From contig UQER01000001.1 of the NCBI GenBank assembly GCA_900540205.1, positions 1-64,000 on the forward strand: a stretch of DNA of 64,000 nucleotides, read 5' to 3'. Positions 51,734-61,387 of this stretch are shown here, one piece after another (the stretch's first letter is position 1; every line of letters starts with the position of its first letter). Source of the DNA: an uncultured Porphyromonadaceae bacterium (GTDB taxonomy: Bacteria; Bacteroidota; Bacteroidia; Bacteroidales; Muribaculaceae). A program made the translations under genes and the position numbers. The notes under the pieces were generated by a model. It was given only the letters and a program-made list of their open reading frames with translations. It was not told where the DNA came from and did no database searches.

Positions 51734-52510
51734 TTATCGTGGGGCGTCGGCGTTTAGCAGGGTGGCGATGGCGGGGATGGAGGAGGTGGCGTTCTGGTCG
51801 GTGCGCATGGGCACGGTGGTGGCGTAGTTGCGGTCGAGCCAGTAGAGGTCGGTATCGGTGGCGTCGGGCTCTTCGTTTACGATGTGGCCGGTGAGCCAGA
51901 AGAACGGTTTGCCGTGAGGGGAGAGGTATTCCTGATATTCCTCCGTCCAGTGGCTGCGGGCTGCGCGTGTCACTTTCATCCCCTCGATTTTCACTTTGGC
52001 TGGGAAGTTGATATTGAGGCATACGCCTTCGGGCAATCCTTCGGCAAGCACGCGTGCCGTAATGTCTGAAATGTAGGGACCACATTCTGTAAAGTCGGCA
52101 GCAAGCGAATGGTGCAGCAGTGAGTAGCCCACCGACGGGATGCCCTGCATGCACCCCTCGAAAGCGGCGCCCATTGTACCGGAATAGATGGCGGAGTTGC
52201 CCGCATTCGAGCCGTGGTTCACCCCCGACAGGAGTATGTCCGGACGGCGCGGAAGGATGTGGTGCATCGAGAGTTTCACGCAATCCACCGGCGTGCCCGT
52301 CACGGCACGCATCTCCGCGCCGTTGTAGGGCGGCAGTTCGTGGATTGACAGCGGCGAATTTACTGTGAATGCGCTCGACTGACCCGAATGGGGTGCGGCA
52401 GGTGCCACCACATAGATTTTGCCGAGATGGCTCACGCGGTCCACAAGGTAGCGCAGACCTTTTGCGTCGATACTGTCGTCGTTGGTTATGAGGATGATGG
52501 GCTGTTGCAT
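51734..52510 (-). CDS. surE: 5'/3'-nucleotidase SurE
   Basis: SurE removes phosphate from nucleotides, preferring 3'-AMP or 5'-AMP, with a divalent metal. Motifs: ILITNDDSIDAKG (metal-binding NDD), VVAPAAPHSGQSSAFT, GTPVDCVKLSMHHIL and LSGVNHGSNAGNSAIYSGTMGAA. I chose ATG 52510 (MQQPIILITNDD); the longer frame starts six codons earlier. It follows parB on the same strand. Confidence 0.94.
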   Translation of the reverse strand: MQQPIILITNDDSIDAKGLRYLVDRVSHLGKIYVVAPAAPHSGQSSAFTVNSPLSIHELPPYNGAEMRAVTGTPVDCVKLSMHHILPRRPDILLSGVNHGSNAGNSAIYSGTMGAAFEGCMQGIPSVGYSLLHHSLAADFTECGPYISDITARVLAEGLPEGVCLNINFPAKVKIEGMKVTRAARSHWTEEYQEYLSPHGKPFFWLTGHIVNEEPDATDTDLYWLDRNYATTVPMRTDQNATSSIPAIATLLNADAPR

Positions 52511-52536
52511 GGGGTGGGATGGAAACAATGGCGGAA

Positions 52537-53424
52537 TCAGGGATGGAGATTGTCGAACATGGAAATCAGGCGGGCAAGATCGTCCTCATTGGAGAACTGG
52601 AATGTGATCTGGCCGCGTCCCTTGCGGTCGCACGAAAACTTGACAGGGGCGTTGAAAGCTGCCGACAGGTGTTTTTTAAGCAGATCGAAATCGTGGTTTG
52701 AGAACGGGTTGTTGCTGGTTTTGGATGCAGTGTCGGCTCCCTCCTTTTTCCCTTCCTGATAGGCTTTGGCGAGTTCCTCCACTTTACGGACAGAGAGACC
52801 CTGACGGAGTATCTCCTTGTAGATTTTCAGCTGCACCGACGGATTGTCGACCGACAGCAGGGCGCGTGCGTGGCCCATGTCCACGCGCTTGTCGCGCAGG
52901 CCCAGCTGCACTTCGGCCGGAAGTTTGAGCAGTCGCAGGAAGTTGGCCACCGTGGCGCGTTTCTTGCCGATACGTTCCGACAGGCGTTCCTGCGTGAGGT
53001 TATACTGGTCGATAAGCTTCTTGAACGTGAGCGCTATTTCGATGGCGTTCAGGTCCTCGCGCTGAATGTTCTCGATAAGTGCCATCTCGGTCAGCTCGGC
53101 TTCGTTGGCGGTGCGGATGTAGGCCGGCACCGAAGTCAGTCCGGCTATTTTGGCCGCGCGGTAACGGCGCTCGCCGGCGATGATCTGATAGGAGTCGGGT
53201 CCGGTCTTGCGCAGCGACAGCGGCTGGATTATGCCCAGTTCGGCAATGGATGCCGCCAGCTCGTTGAGCGCCTCCTCGTCGAATGTGGTGCGGGGCTGTT
53301 CGGGATTGGGCGAAATCTGGTTGAGGTCGATGTCGTTGATGGCCGATGTGCCGCGGGCGGGGGTGTCGTCCATCGATATCAGTGAGCCGAGGCCTCGGCC
53401 GAGGGCGTTGCGGGTAGGTTTCAT
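52537..53424 (-). CDS. parB: Chromosome partition protein ParB
   Basis: A 295-residue CTPase that binds parS and spreads on DNA. N-terminus LGRGLGSLISMDD; box I ELAASIAELGIIQPLSLRK; box II GERRYRAAKIAGLTSVPAY with the GERRxRA CTP motif; HTH NLTQERLSERIGKKRATVANFLRLLKLP; C-terminal dimer domain. It lies 36 bases after parA. Confidence 0.96.
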   Translation of the reverse strand: MKPTRNALGRGLGSLISMDDTPARGTSAINDIDLNQISPNPEQPRTTFDEEALNELAASIAELGIIQPLSLRKTGPDSYQIIAGERRYRAAKIAGLTSVPAYIRTANEAELTEMALIENIQREDLNAIEIALTFKKLIDQYNLTQERLSERIGKKRATVANFLRLLKLPAEVQLGLRDKRVDMGHARALLSVDNPSVQLKIYKEILRQGLSVRKVEELAKAYQEGKKEGADTASKTSNNPFSNHDFDLLKKHLSAAFNAPVKFSCDRKGRGQITFQFSNEDDLARLISMFDNLHP

Positions 53425-53460
53425 CTTCGTTTAGTGTCGGTGTGCGTTGATGGTGGAGAT

Positions 53461-54225
<765 letters not shown>

Positions 54226-54258
54226 ATGTGAATTGATGTATAATGGGGTGTGCCTCCC

Positions 54259-54315
54259 TGTGGAACAATCGCGGCGAAAATGTTAGCTCTCAGAAAGGGG
54301 CGGAATGTTCCACGG
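54259..54315. other. Two parS-like half-sites upstream of parA
   Basis: TGTGGAACA (54259-54267) and TGTTCCACGG (54306-54315) each resemble one half of the general parS pattern TGTTxCACGTGxAACA, but not joined in a full palindrome. They may be degenerate ParB sites or coincidence. The rest of 54226-54461 shows no gene. Confidence 0.3.
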
Positions 54316-54461
54316 AGTTTTTCCGATGCAAATATGGGCATTTTCACCGGCATTCGTCAAAGCTTTTAGTTCTATTTAATATAATTGTTGATAAATGCCC
54401 CCGATTGTTGAAAACCCTTCCCGCCGGCTGCAAGCCCGGCGGATTGAGCCGGAACAGGATT

Positions 54462-55181
54462 TTAAAAGTTGCATTTCAGACCGAAAGAGAGGCGCAGCAC
54501 ATCGCCGGCCTTCATATAGGAGTTTCTGACAGCCTGAATTACATAAAGGTCGCATGTGCTCAGCTCGTAGAACGCGGTTATAGCCGACAGAAACCATCGG
54601 CGGTTCTCCGGGATGTTGAAACGTATGCGTTGCCCCACGAAAACGTGGATGCGCAGGCGTGTGGAGAACCAGTAGTAGCCCTGCGGATAGCGGTCCGGGT
54701 TCTTCATCCAGAACTCACCGCCGAGCACGGTGTTCAGATAAAGTCCTGCCGACAGCGGCTCAAGTGAGAACCTTCCGCGCAGCGGCACTCTCCACGGGGT
54801 GAAATTCTGTTTGAGCGTGAAGGTGACTTTGGTCCGTTTCGACGAATGCTTGGGGATGATGCCCAGCAGCAGATCGGTTTCCCACTGACGGTTCTTGCCG
54901 TATTCCCATCCGGTGCCTACCGACAGCAGCCCCATTCCTCCGGCAAACTGAAGTTTTGTATAGCTCGGGATGAGCCTGCTCCACCGTTGCACGCGCCGCA
55001 GGGTGTTGCGCTCGTAGCGTGTAAGCCTTTCGGGCACAGTGTCGGTGGGGCTGGCGCAGATTATGTCGGCCTTTTTGGACACTGTCGGCTGTGAGGCATG
55101 CGCAGCGGGGACGCATATCCATGCCAGTGCCGTCGTGAGAGCGCATATGATAGCCCACCGTTTAAAACTCCTGCAGTTCAT
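54462..55181 (-). CDS. Outer-membrane barrel-like hypothetical protein
   Basis: 239 residues with signal peptide (ending PAAHASQP). The mature part has alternating strand segments (LQFAGGMGLLSVGTGWEYG, TDLLLGIIP, LSAGLYLNTVLGGEFWM, YWFSTRLRIHVFVGQRIRF) and ends LRLSFGLKCNF with terminal Phe, pointing to an outer-membrane barrel. Family function is unknown. Its first 20 bases overlap the end of the phosphoesterase gene. Confidence 0.75.
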   Translation of the reverse strand: MNCRSFKRWAIICALTTALAWICVPAAHASQPTVSKKADIICASPTDTVPERLTRYERNTLRRVQRWSRLIPSYTKLQFAGGMGLLSVGTGWEYGKNRQWETDLLLGIIPKHSSKRTKVTFTLKQNFTPWRVPLRGRFSLEPLSAGLYLNTVLGGEFWMKNPDRYPQGYYWFSTRLRIHVFVGQRIRFNIPENRRWFLSAITAFYELSTCDLYVIQAVRNSYMKAGDVLRLSFGLKCNF

Positions 55182-55971
55182 AGCTGTAAGTGTTGTCGTC
55201 GTTGATATTGAAAAGCAGGAACTGGCGTTTGCCGATGTTGGGACACTGGTAGTAAATCACCCCGTCGCCGAACAGGTCGTCTGCTGCAAAGCTGTGCTCA
55301 TGGCCGTAAAGGCAGAACTGCACACCGGGGAAGCGGGTCACGTAGTGTTCGAACACCTTGGCCACGTTGTTGTTGAACACCATCTCGAACGGTTTCACAT
55401 GCATCAGGAACACGGTGCGCGATGCATGAGCCGGATACGATTCAAGCTCACCCTCGATGAATCCGAAATCGGGCACCGGCTCCGAATAATCGTATTCCAG
55501 AGCGTTTGTGTTCAGGCAGATGAAGCGCACATCGCCGGCGGTGAAGGCGAAGTTGTAGGGGCCGAACACCGTCTGGTAGCTCTCCTTGCCGGTGGCAAGG
55601 CAATCGTGATTTCCGATTACGCATACATACGGGGCGTTCAGGCCGTTGAGTATGTCGCGCTGGTGCATGAACTCCTTGGCCATGCCGTAGTCCGACAGGT
55701 CGCCGCCGTGAAGGGTGAAATCAACACCAAGGCTGTTGATCGCCTCCACGGCATCCACCGTGTCGTCAAACCATCCCTGAGTGTCGCTGATCATGGCGAA
55801 CCGCAGTGAGGTGCGTCCGGCAGTGGAGGCTTCGATAAGTTCTATGTTCTTGTATGTCAGACTGGTTTCGCCGTCAATATCAACGTCGTATGGATGGCTC
55901 TCAAGCAGTTGGCAGCCTGTAAGCAACGCCGCGAGCATCAGTATCGGCATGGTTGTCAGCAATCGGGTCAT
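55162..55971 (-). CDS. Metallophosphoesterase lipoprotein
   Basis: 269 residues with lipoprotein signal (MLAALLTGCQLL). Calcineurin-type metal motifs are in order: SDTQGW (D-x-H replaced by DTQ), LHGGDLSDYG (GGDxxD), VIGNHDC (GNHD), HVKP (variant of H) and LYGHEHSF (GHxH). The first motif lacks the usual His, which could weaken the bimetal site. It lies outside the cytoplasm. A -7-like TAACTTTG is at 55993-56000 on the minus strand. Confidence 0.88.
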   Translation of the reverse strand: MTRLLTTMPILMLAALLTGCQLLESHPYDVDIDGETSLTYKNIELIEASTAGRTSLRFAMISDTQGWFDDTVDAVEAINSLGVDFTLHGGDLSDYGMAKEFMHQRDILNGLNAPYVCVIGNHDCLATGKESYQTVFGPYNFAFTAGDVRFICLNTNALEYDYSEPVPDFGFIEGELESYPAHASRTVFLMHVKPFEMVFNNNVAKVFEHYVTRFPGVQFCLYGHEHSFAADDLFGDGVIYYQCPNIGKRQFLLFNINDDNTYSYELQEF

Positions 55972-56131
55972 AGGCAGTTACTTTGTTGCAGGCAAAGTTA
56001 CGGAGAAAAAATCCCGCAGGTTGTTCCGTTTGTAGCCATTTGTGGCCTGAAAATCCATATGATACCACATAATGCATCGGATTAAACCGATATTGATCCG
56101 AAAAATTTCCGGAAAAATATCGGGTTAAAAA

Positions 56132-56163
56132 TTTGGTGGATTTTAAAATATGTTTTAGCTTTG
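56132..56163 (+). promoter_or_regulatory. Promoter of the ABC exporter operon
   Basis: TTTG (56132-56135), 20 bases, TAGCTTTG (56156-56163). The predicted start point lies near 56170, inside the dyad at 56169-56194, and leaves a leader of about 95 bases. Confidence 0.85.
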
Positions 56164-56168
56164 CGGTG

Positions 56169-56194
56169 TAGTGGTGTACATGGGTGCAATACTA
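56169..56194. promoter_or_regulatory. Candidate GntR/YtrA-type operator
   Basis: An imperfect 26-bp dyad TAGTnnTGnACnn/nnGTnCAnnACTA (8 of 13 positions symmetric) sits on the predicted transcription start. The operon's last gene encodes a YtrA-type regulator, so autoregulation through this site is plausible. Confidence 0.55.
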
Positions 56195-56266
56195 TAAGTA
56201 ACTGTTCAAAATAATTTCGACAAGTTACTTACCGCAAAATTTTTATAACCCCTTGATTCTTATTGT

Positions 56267-57100
56267 ATGATAACTTTACGCGATGCAAGCTACAGCTACC
56301 CGAAGAAGGCGGATGCCCTGACCGGCATTACCTGTGAGGTGCATCCTGGCATACATCTGCTCATGGGTGCCAACGGCACAGGCAAAACAACTTTGCTGCA
56401 TCTGATGGCCGTCCTCCGCTATCCCACGTCGGGTGTCTGTCTGCTCAACGGGGAGGAGCTGCGGTTGCGCCGCCCCTCGCAACTCTGCAGGGTGCAGTAT
56501 TTCAGTCCCGACATGGACTTTCCCGAGAGTAGCGTGGAGAAGATGGTGAGCCGCCATGCCCCGTTCTTCCCGCGGTTCGATGCCGCGATGCTTTCGCGCA
56601 ATCTCGCCGCTTTCGGCATTGATCCACGTCGGAAATTCACCTCTCTATCCTACGGCAATGCCATAAAGGCGCGTCTGGCCTACATGCTGGCGTTGCGTTG
56701 CGAGGTGCTGCTGCTCGACGAACCTACCGTAGGCCTTGATTTCGAAGGTCGCGGTCAGTTCGGACGGCTGCTGATGGAGTGTGTCGATGAAGATCAGACT
56801 GTGGTTGTTTCCACCCATTCACTTTCCGAGTTCGAGCCGCTTTACGACAGTGTGATGTTCCTGCGCGACGGCCATCTGCTGTTGCAGGCATCGTTCGGGA
56901 AGATTTCACGACGGGTGATATCGGTTGTCACTGCCACTCCTCCGGCCGATGCCATCTATTCTGAGATGCGCATGGGGCGCTGCCACAGCATTGTTCCTGC
57001 CGGGGATGACGATATGGACTCGGCTCCTGACTGCACATTGCTTTACAATGCCCTCTCCTCTACCTCGGCCGATGAATTGCTCCGGGTAATCAACGCATGA
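56267..57100 (+). CDS. ABC transporter ATP-binding protein
   Basis: A 277-residue nucleotide-binding subunit: Walker A GANGTGKTTLL, signature-like LSYGNAIKARLAYML (variant of LSGGQ), Walker B VLLLDEPTVGLDFEG and switch VSTHSLSEFE. The class is that of GntR-linked exporters (YtrB-like). It pairs with the membrane protein that follows 46 bases later. Confidence 0.92.
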   Translation: MITLRDASYSYPKKADALTGITCEVHPGIHLLMGANGTGKTTLLHLMAVLRYPTSGVCLLNGEELRLRRPSQLCRVQYFSPDMDFPESSVEKMVSRHAPFFPRFDAAMLSRNLAAFGIDPRRKFTSLSYGNAIKARLAYMLALRCEVLLLDEPTVGLDFEGRGQFGRLLMECVDEDQTVVVSTHSLSEFEPLYDSVMFLRDGHLLLQASFGKISRRVISVVTATPPADAIYSEMRMGRCHSIVPAGDDDMDSAPDCTLLYNALSSTSADELLRVINA

Positions 57101-57146
57101 ACAAGGGAGATAACATTATTCCACATTATGATTTTACTGAACGCTC

Positions 57147-57950
57147 ATGAATGTTAATGATAAATTCTCGATACGGCGCCTGTGGCTTGTGACGCGGCTG
57201 CATGCATCCTCAGTCTGGCGCCAGCTTGCGGACTATGCCGTGATATCCTTCGTGGCCGGTGTCCTTTTCATGGTCCAGTCCACTTCCGGCCACGGCATCT
57301 TTACATTGGTGATAATGGGACTGCTGTTTTACATTGCGTTGGCTTTCGGTCCCCTTGTATTCGCATCCCGAAAGGGGCTGCTGATGCAGACGGCTCTGCC
57401 GGCCACCGGATGGGAAAAGACCGCGTTCTATTTCATCTACGTCTTTCTTGTGATGCCTGCGGCGCTGTTGCTGCCGTTTGCGTTGTGTATGGATGTCGGT
57501 ATCTCCATGGCCGGGGGTGATGCTACGGATCTCCTGCTGTTCGTTGATATCCTCACAACTTACGCGCATGTGAATCCGGTCTATTGCGTGCTTGCGCCGG
57601 CTGTCCCCATGGCCGTGTGTCTGTTAGGTGCCACCGCGTTCCGGCAGCGTCGGGCGGCCTATTCCTTCCTTGTAGTGCTGGGGGCGATTCTCTGTCTGCT
57701 GGTTCTGTCTGCCGTGGGGCTCGGGATTACTTTGGAGGGGCTGTATGAGATGAAGGTGATTGGCCATTCGGTCTACAGCGTGAACAGCAATGCGCAGCTG
57801 TTCACCGACCTGGCTCACACCATTGCCGCATATCCCGGCCTGATAGGGGGACGCTCCACGTTCGGGATGTGTGAGAACACGGCGCTTGCGGTGATTTTTG
57901 CAGGTCTGCTCTGGGCCATATACAGAACCATAAAGAACCGGCAGATATGA
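57147..57950 (+). CDS. ABC-type membrane subunit
   Basis: A 267-residue integral membrane protein with about six spans (AVISFVAGVLFMV, FTLVIMGLLFYIALAFGPLVF, FYFIYVFLVMPAALLLPF, PVYCVLAPAVPMAVCLL, FLVVLGAILCLLVLSAVGL, TALAVIFAGLLWAIY). I see no named domain, but position and size fit the permease of the exporter. Its stop overlaps the regulator start (ATGA). Confidence 0.82.
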   Translation: MNVNDKFSIRRLWLVTRLHASSVWRQLADYAVISFVAGVLFMVQSTSGHGIFTLVIMGLLFYIALAFGPLVFASRKGLLMQTALPATGWEKTAFYFIYVFLVMPAALLLPFALCMDVGISMAGGDATDLLLFVDILTTYAHVNPVYCVLAPAVPMAVCLLGATAFRQRRAAYSFLVVLGAILCLLVLSAVGLGITLEGLYEMKVIGHSVYSVNSNAQLFTDLAHTIAAYPGLIGGRSTFGMCENTALAVIFAGLLWAIYRTIKNRQI

Positions 57951-58327
57951 TTACGGATTTCAGTGCTGACAAGCCGATTCATGTTCAGATTCTCGATTAC
58001 TGCATGGATCGCATCAGTGCAGGGGAGTGGGTCCCGGGCGAACGCATCCCCTCGGTGAAGGAGCTTTCGGTGACCATGGTGGTGAATCCGCGCACGGTGA
58101 TGCGGGCCTATGAGGCTCTGGAGGAGCGTGGCATCATTTTTCAGCGCCGCGGCCTCGGGTTCTATGTGGCGCCTGAAGCGGTTGACAAGGTGATGAGTGA
58201 ACGCCGCCGTGAATTCGACGAGGTGGCGCTTCCGGCATTCCTGGCGCGGCTGCGGCAGGCCGGTTTCACTATCGATGATCTCATTGACAAGCTAACGGCG
58301 ATGAATAATGAGAATTCATTACTATGA
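57947..58327 (+). CDS. GntR-family regulator, YtrA type
   Basis: A 126-residue repressor with an N-terminal winged helix (PIHVQILDYCMDRISAGEW to PRTVMRAYEALEERGIIFQ) and a short helical C-terminal part, as in YtrA regulators, without a large effector domain. It probably represses its own operon at the dyad 56169-56194. The inducer is unknown; in Firmicutes, YtrA systems answer to cell-wall antibiotics. Confidence 0.92.
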   Translation: MITDFSADKPIHVQILDYCMDRISAGEWVPGERIPSVKELSVTMVVNPRTVMRAYEALEERGIIFQRRGLGFYVAPEAVDKVMSERRREFDEVALPAFLARLRQAGFTIDDLIDKLTAMNNENSLL

Positions 58328-58371
58328 TGAAATGGGACCAAGCTGAAATATCGGTGTATGGAAATCTTCAT

Positions 58372-58429
58372 TTTCCATATAATGCTTTCATCAAATTGTA
58401 TTTCCATATAATGCTTTCATCAAATTGTA
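58372..58429. repeat. Two exact tandem copies of a 29-bp unit
   Basis: The unit starts TTTCCATATAATGCTTTCAT (58372-58400) and is repeated exactly at 58401-58429; the second copy runs straight into the first REP hairpin. Confidence 0.95.
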
Positions 58430-58530
58430 GGGTCGCGACCTGTCGCGACTGCAGGCGGGAGGTTGCAAATGAATGCCTGATGCTCAAAGATATTACGCAG
58501 GGTTGCAGTCGCGACAGGTCGCGACCCTAC
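58427..58530. repeat. Inverted pair of REP hairpins (BIME-like)
   Basis: GTAGGGTCGCGACCTGTCGC... (58427-58452) and its reverse complement (58505-58530) are the same hairpins as at 26861-26939; only the inner spacer differs. Confidence 0.85.
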
Positions 58531-58651
58531 AAGTGGATGGATGCGACTTCTGTTTACAAGAAGTAAATGCACCGTGTTTTCAATTTGACCCATAAAATGC
58601 CATTTATTTTGAAATAAACGAAAGATTAACAGTTGATTAAATTGTATTACC

Positions 58652-60958
58652 ATGAAAGGATGGAATGTCAGAAATTTCATTCTCCCGCTCGTGCTGTGCC
58701 TGTTTCAGTCCGCAGACGCGGCAGAATTGAACGGAAAAGTACGTGACGCCGACGGCGCTCCCGTCGATTTCGCCTCTATAAGAATCTACAACACCGACTC
58801 CGTGCTGGTGGCCGGTGTGGTGTGCGACGAAGCCGGATGCTACAGCGTGTCGGGTCTGCCGTCGGCACGGCTGATAGTGTCGGCGGGATGCATCGGATAT
58901 GACACCTCGTTCGCATCTGTCACGCTTGACGACGCAGAGGCTGCCGCACTTGATTTTGTGCTGCAACCGCATGAGAACACTTTGGGAGAGGTTACCGTGA
59001 CGGCCGAACGCTTTGTGCGCACGCAGAACGGCCTCACAGTGATTCCTGACACACAGCAGGTGCGCCATGCCTCTTCGGGCTACGAACTGCTCCGCAATCT
59101 GATGATCCCCGGAGTGAGCGTGGATGCCTTCAAAGGCACTGTCAGCGCACTCGGAGGCGGAGTGGCGCTGTATATCGACGGTATGGAGGCCGACGAGCGC
59201 GAGGTGCGGCAGCTGCGGCCTTCCGATGTGGAGCGTGTGCAGTTCATGGACGCTCCCACGGGGCGTTACGCCGGCAACAACACGGCACTCAATTTCATCC
59301 TGAAAAAGAAGGATTCCGGTGGATATGTGGCACTGGATGCCCTTCAGCGTATTGGCTATAATGCCGGAGACTACAATCTTGCCATGAAATATTACCGCCG
59401 CAACACCCAGTACACTCTTTTCGCCGGGGCCGACTATAAGTACGTTTCGGGCGGCTTTGACAACAGGGACGACGAGATACTTTTCCCGACAGGTGCAGTT
59501 ACCCGCGACTATATCACGCTCGACAACCACGAGCGCAGCAACCGTCAGTACGGGCAGGTCCGCGTCAGAAACAAGACAGACCGGCGCACCCTGCGCGTCA
59601 CGTTCAAGGTGCTGCGCGAGGCCACGCCCGAGAATTTCAACGCCTCGTCGCTCACATACGGGGGCATGGGGCTGTCGGCTCCGCAAACAGCGCTGACCGA
59701 CCGGATGGAATCGTCGCGCGGCATGAAGTACAGTCTCGGACTGAGCGGAACGTTCAGTCTGCCCCGGAGCCAGTCGGTCGACGCATCCGCCAGTGCCGAC
59801 ATCACCGACAACAATTATGACTACGCATACGGAGAAGACGGCAGCCTTGTCTGCTCAGCCACTTCCGAACGGCTCTATTCCTTCAATGCCTCGGTAAGCT
59901 ATGTCAAGACCTTTCCCAAAGGGAATTCGCTAACATTGAAGGCTCATGAGATGTATAACATCAGCTCTGCCTCCTATGCGGGGGCGCATGCATCATGGCA
60001 GCATATGTGGATGTCGGAAAGCCTGCTTTTTGCCGAATATATGCAGCCCTTGGGACAGAAGGCTTCGCTGCGCGTGCAGCCGGGAGTGTCGGCCCAGTTC
60101 TATCGCGTGCATGGCAACGAATTGGTGCGCAATTATTCGCCGCGCGCCCAGATAATCTTCGCCATGCAGCCTGCACGTGGTCAGTATTTACAAATCGGTG
60201 GTGTATACGGCAACTCTTACCCCCAGCTATCCATGCTCACCGGTGCCACCACGCAGGTCGACATGGTGCAGATCAAACGTGGCAACCCGGATTTGAAGCA
60301 GTCGCGGCTTGTTAACCTTTTGGCTGTCTACGGGCTGGGCATCGGGAAAGTGAATCTTCAGGCTCTCGCCACATTCATGGGGTGCAGTTCGCTCCCTATG
60401 ACCGAATATTCGTTTGAGAACGGAATGCTGCTGCAGTCGTGGCGTGGCGACGGCGAATGGCAGCAATGGAAACCCACGCTTTCGGCCACATGGATGCCGT
60501 CGGATAAATTCAATTTCACCGTTCAGGGAGGCTGGCTCCACAACCGTTATACCGGCGTGTCGCCATACATCACCACAGCCTGCTGGTTTGCCGAGGCACG
60601 GGCGTCGTGGTATGTGGGCGTCTTCGCCCTGAACGCCTATGCCACCACTCCGCAGAAAATGGCCGGCTACGACCGTGCCGTGACCCGAACAATCTGGGAC
60701 TACGGCATTTCGGGAAGCTGGAGCCGCGGAGCGCTCCGACTGGAAGCAGGATTCCGCAATCCCTTCTACAGGCATCCGCGGGTACAGGCATGGATCGATA
60801 CGCCGCAATACCGTTCCGAAAGCCGCCAGTACAGCCCCACAAACCGTCAGTCGGCCTACATCAAGGCGTCGTACACCGTAGATTTCGGTAAGAAAACACG
60901 TCACGACAGCCAGGACGTCGACAAGACCATCGGCAGCGGCATCCAGCGCGCCAGATAA
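58652..60958 (+). CDS. TonB-dependent receptor-like outer-membrane protein
   Basis: A 768-residue outer-membrane protein: signal (ending SADAAELNG), carboxypeptidase-regulatory-like domain (residues 25-105, GKVRDADGAPVDFASIRIYN), a plug (GEVTVTAERF, LRNLMIPGVSVDAF, LYIDGMEADEREVRQL) and a barrel of the OMP_b-brl_3 type with many aromatic strands (LALNAYATTP-like, YRSESRQYSPTNRQS). The barrel is shorter than in SusC. No SusD partner lies beside it, and the ligand is unknown. It precedes a gingipain-like gene after a 430-base gap. Confidence 0.88.
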   Translation: MKGWNVRNFILPLVLCLFQSADAAELNGKVRDADGAPVDFASIRIYNTDSVLVAGVVCDEAGCYSVSGLPSARLIVSAGCIGYDTSFASVTLDDAEAAALDFVLQPHENTLGEVTVTAERFVRTQNGLTVIPDTQQVRHASSGYELLRNLMIPGVSVDAFKGTVSALGGGVALYIDGMEADEREVRQLRPSDVERVQFMDAPTGRYAGNNTALNFILKKKDSGGYVALDALQRIGYNAGDYNLAMKYYRRNTQYTLFAGADYKYVSGGFDNRDDEILFPTGAVTRDYITLDNHERSNRQYGQVRVRNKTDRRTLRVTFKVLREATPENFNASSLTYGGMGLSAPQTALTDRMESSRGMKYSLGLSGTFSLPRSQSVDASASADITDNNYDYAYGEDGSLVCSATSERLYSFNASVSYVKTFPKGNSLTLKAHEMYNISSASYAGAHASWQHMWMSESLLFAEYMQPLGQKASLRVQPGVSAQFYRVHGNELVRNYSPRAQIIFAMQPARGQYLQIGGVYGNSYPQLSMLTGATTQVDMVQIKRGNPDLKQSRLVNLLAVYGLGIGKVNLQALATFMGCSSLPMTEYSFENGMLLQSWRGDGEWQQWKPTLSATWMPSDKFNFTVQGGWLHNRYTGVSPYITTACWFAEARASWYVGVFALNAYATTPQKMAGYDRAVTRTIWDYGISGSWSRGALRLEAGFRNPFYRHPRVQAWIDTPQYRSESRQYSPTNRQSAYIKASYTVDFGKKTRHDSQDVDKTIGSGIQRAR

Positions 60959-61387
60959 CAACATGGTTTCACCGCCGCGTCCATGCATCCGGCAGGACAA
61001 TGGCGGACATTTCCAGCGGCATAACGCATGAATGTATGTAGATAAGAATGTACATGAGAACATGCAGGTCAGCATACAATAGAATATGTAGGTTAACATT
61101 CACGAGAGCATGCAGGTTGGTAATAGATATTGATAAGTGACCACCCTCCACCTCCATTCATGCGTATGCCGCTTTTTTTTTACTTCAATTCCCTCCGACA
61201 TTATATTAAGTCAGCCTACAGCCTAAAGTCAGCTGAAGTCATCAACGTTGCGATTAATATTTTTTAATTTTTTCTTGCAAGTTAACTGAATATTAATTAA
61301 CTTGCAAAAGTTTCATTCGCAGTAATCTGCCGGATTAACGCACACACCGCCTCAACGAATCAATCATCACACTCTAAACATACCGCC
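60959..61387. other. Long spacer upstream of the gingipain-like gene
   Basis: No gene. It contains loose repeats of ATGCAGGTT/ATGTAGGTT words (about 61045-61130) and a perfect 11-bp inverted repeat TTGCAAGTTAA (61275-61285) / TTAACTTGCAA (61297-61307), a possible operator about 80 bases before the ATG. TAACTTGC in its right arm is a poor -7 match. Confidence 0.5.

Larger units (their letters stand above)
58328..58651. other. Intergenic region with tandem repeat and REP pair
   Basis: No gene is seen. It contains a tandem repeat of 29 bases (58372-58429), the REP pair (58427-58530) and an AT-rich leader before the TonB-receptor-like gene. Confidence 0.6.
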
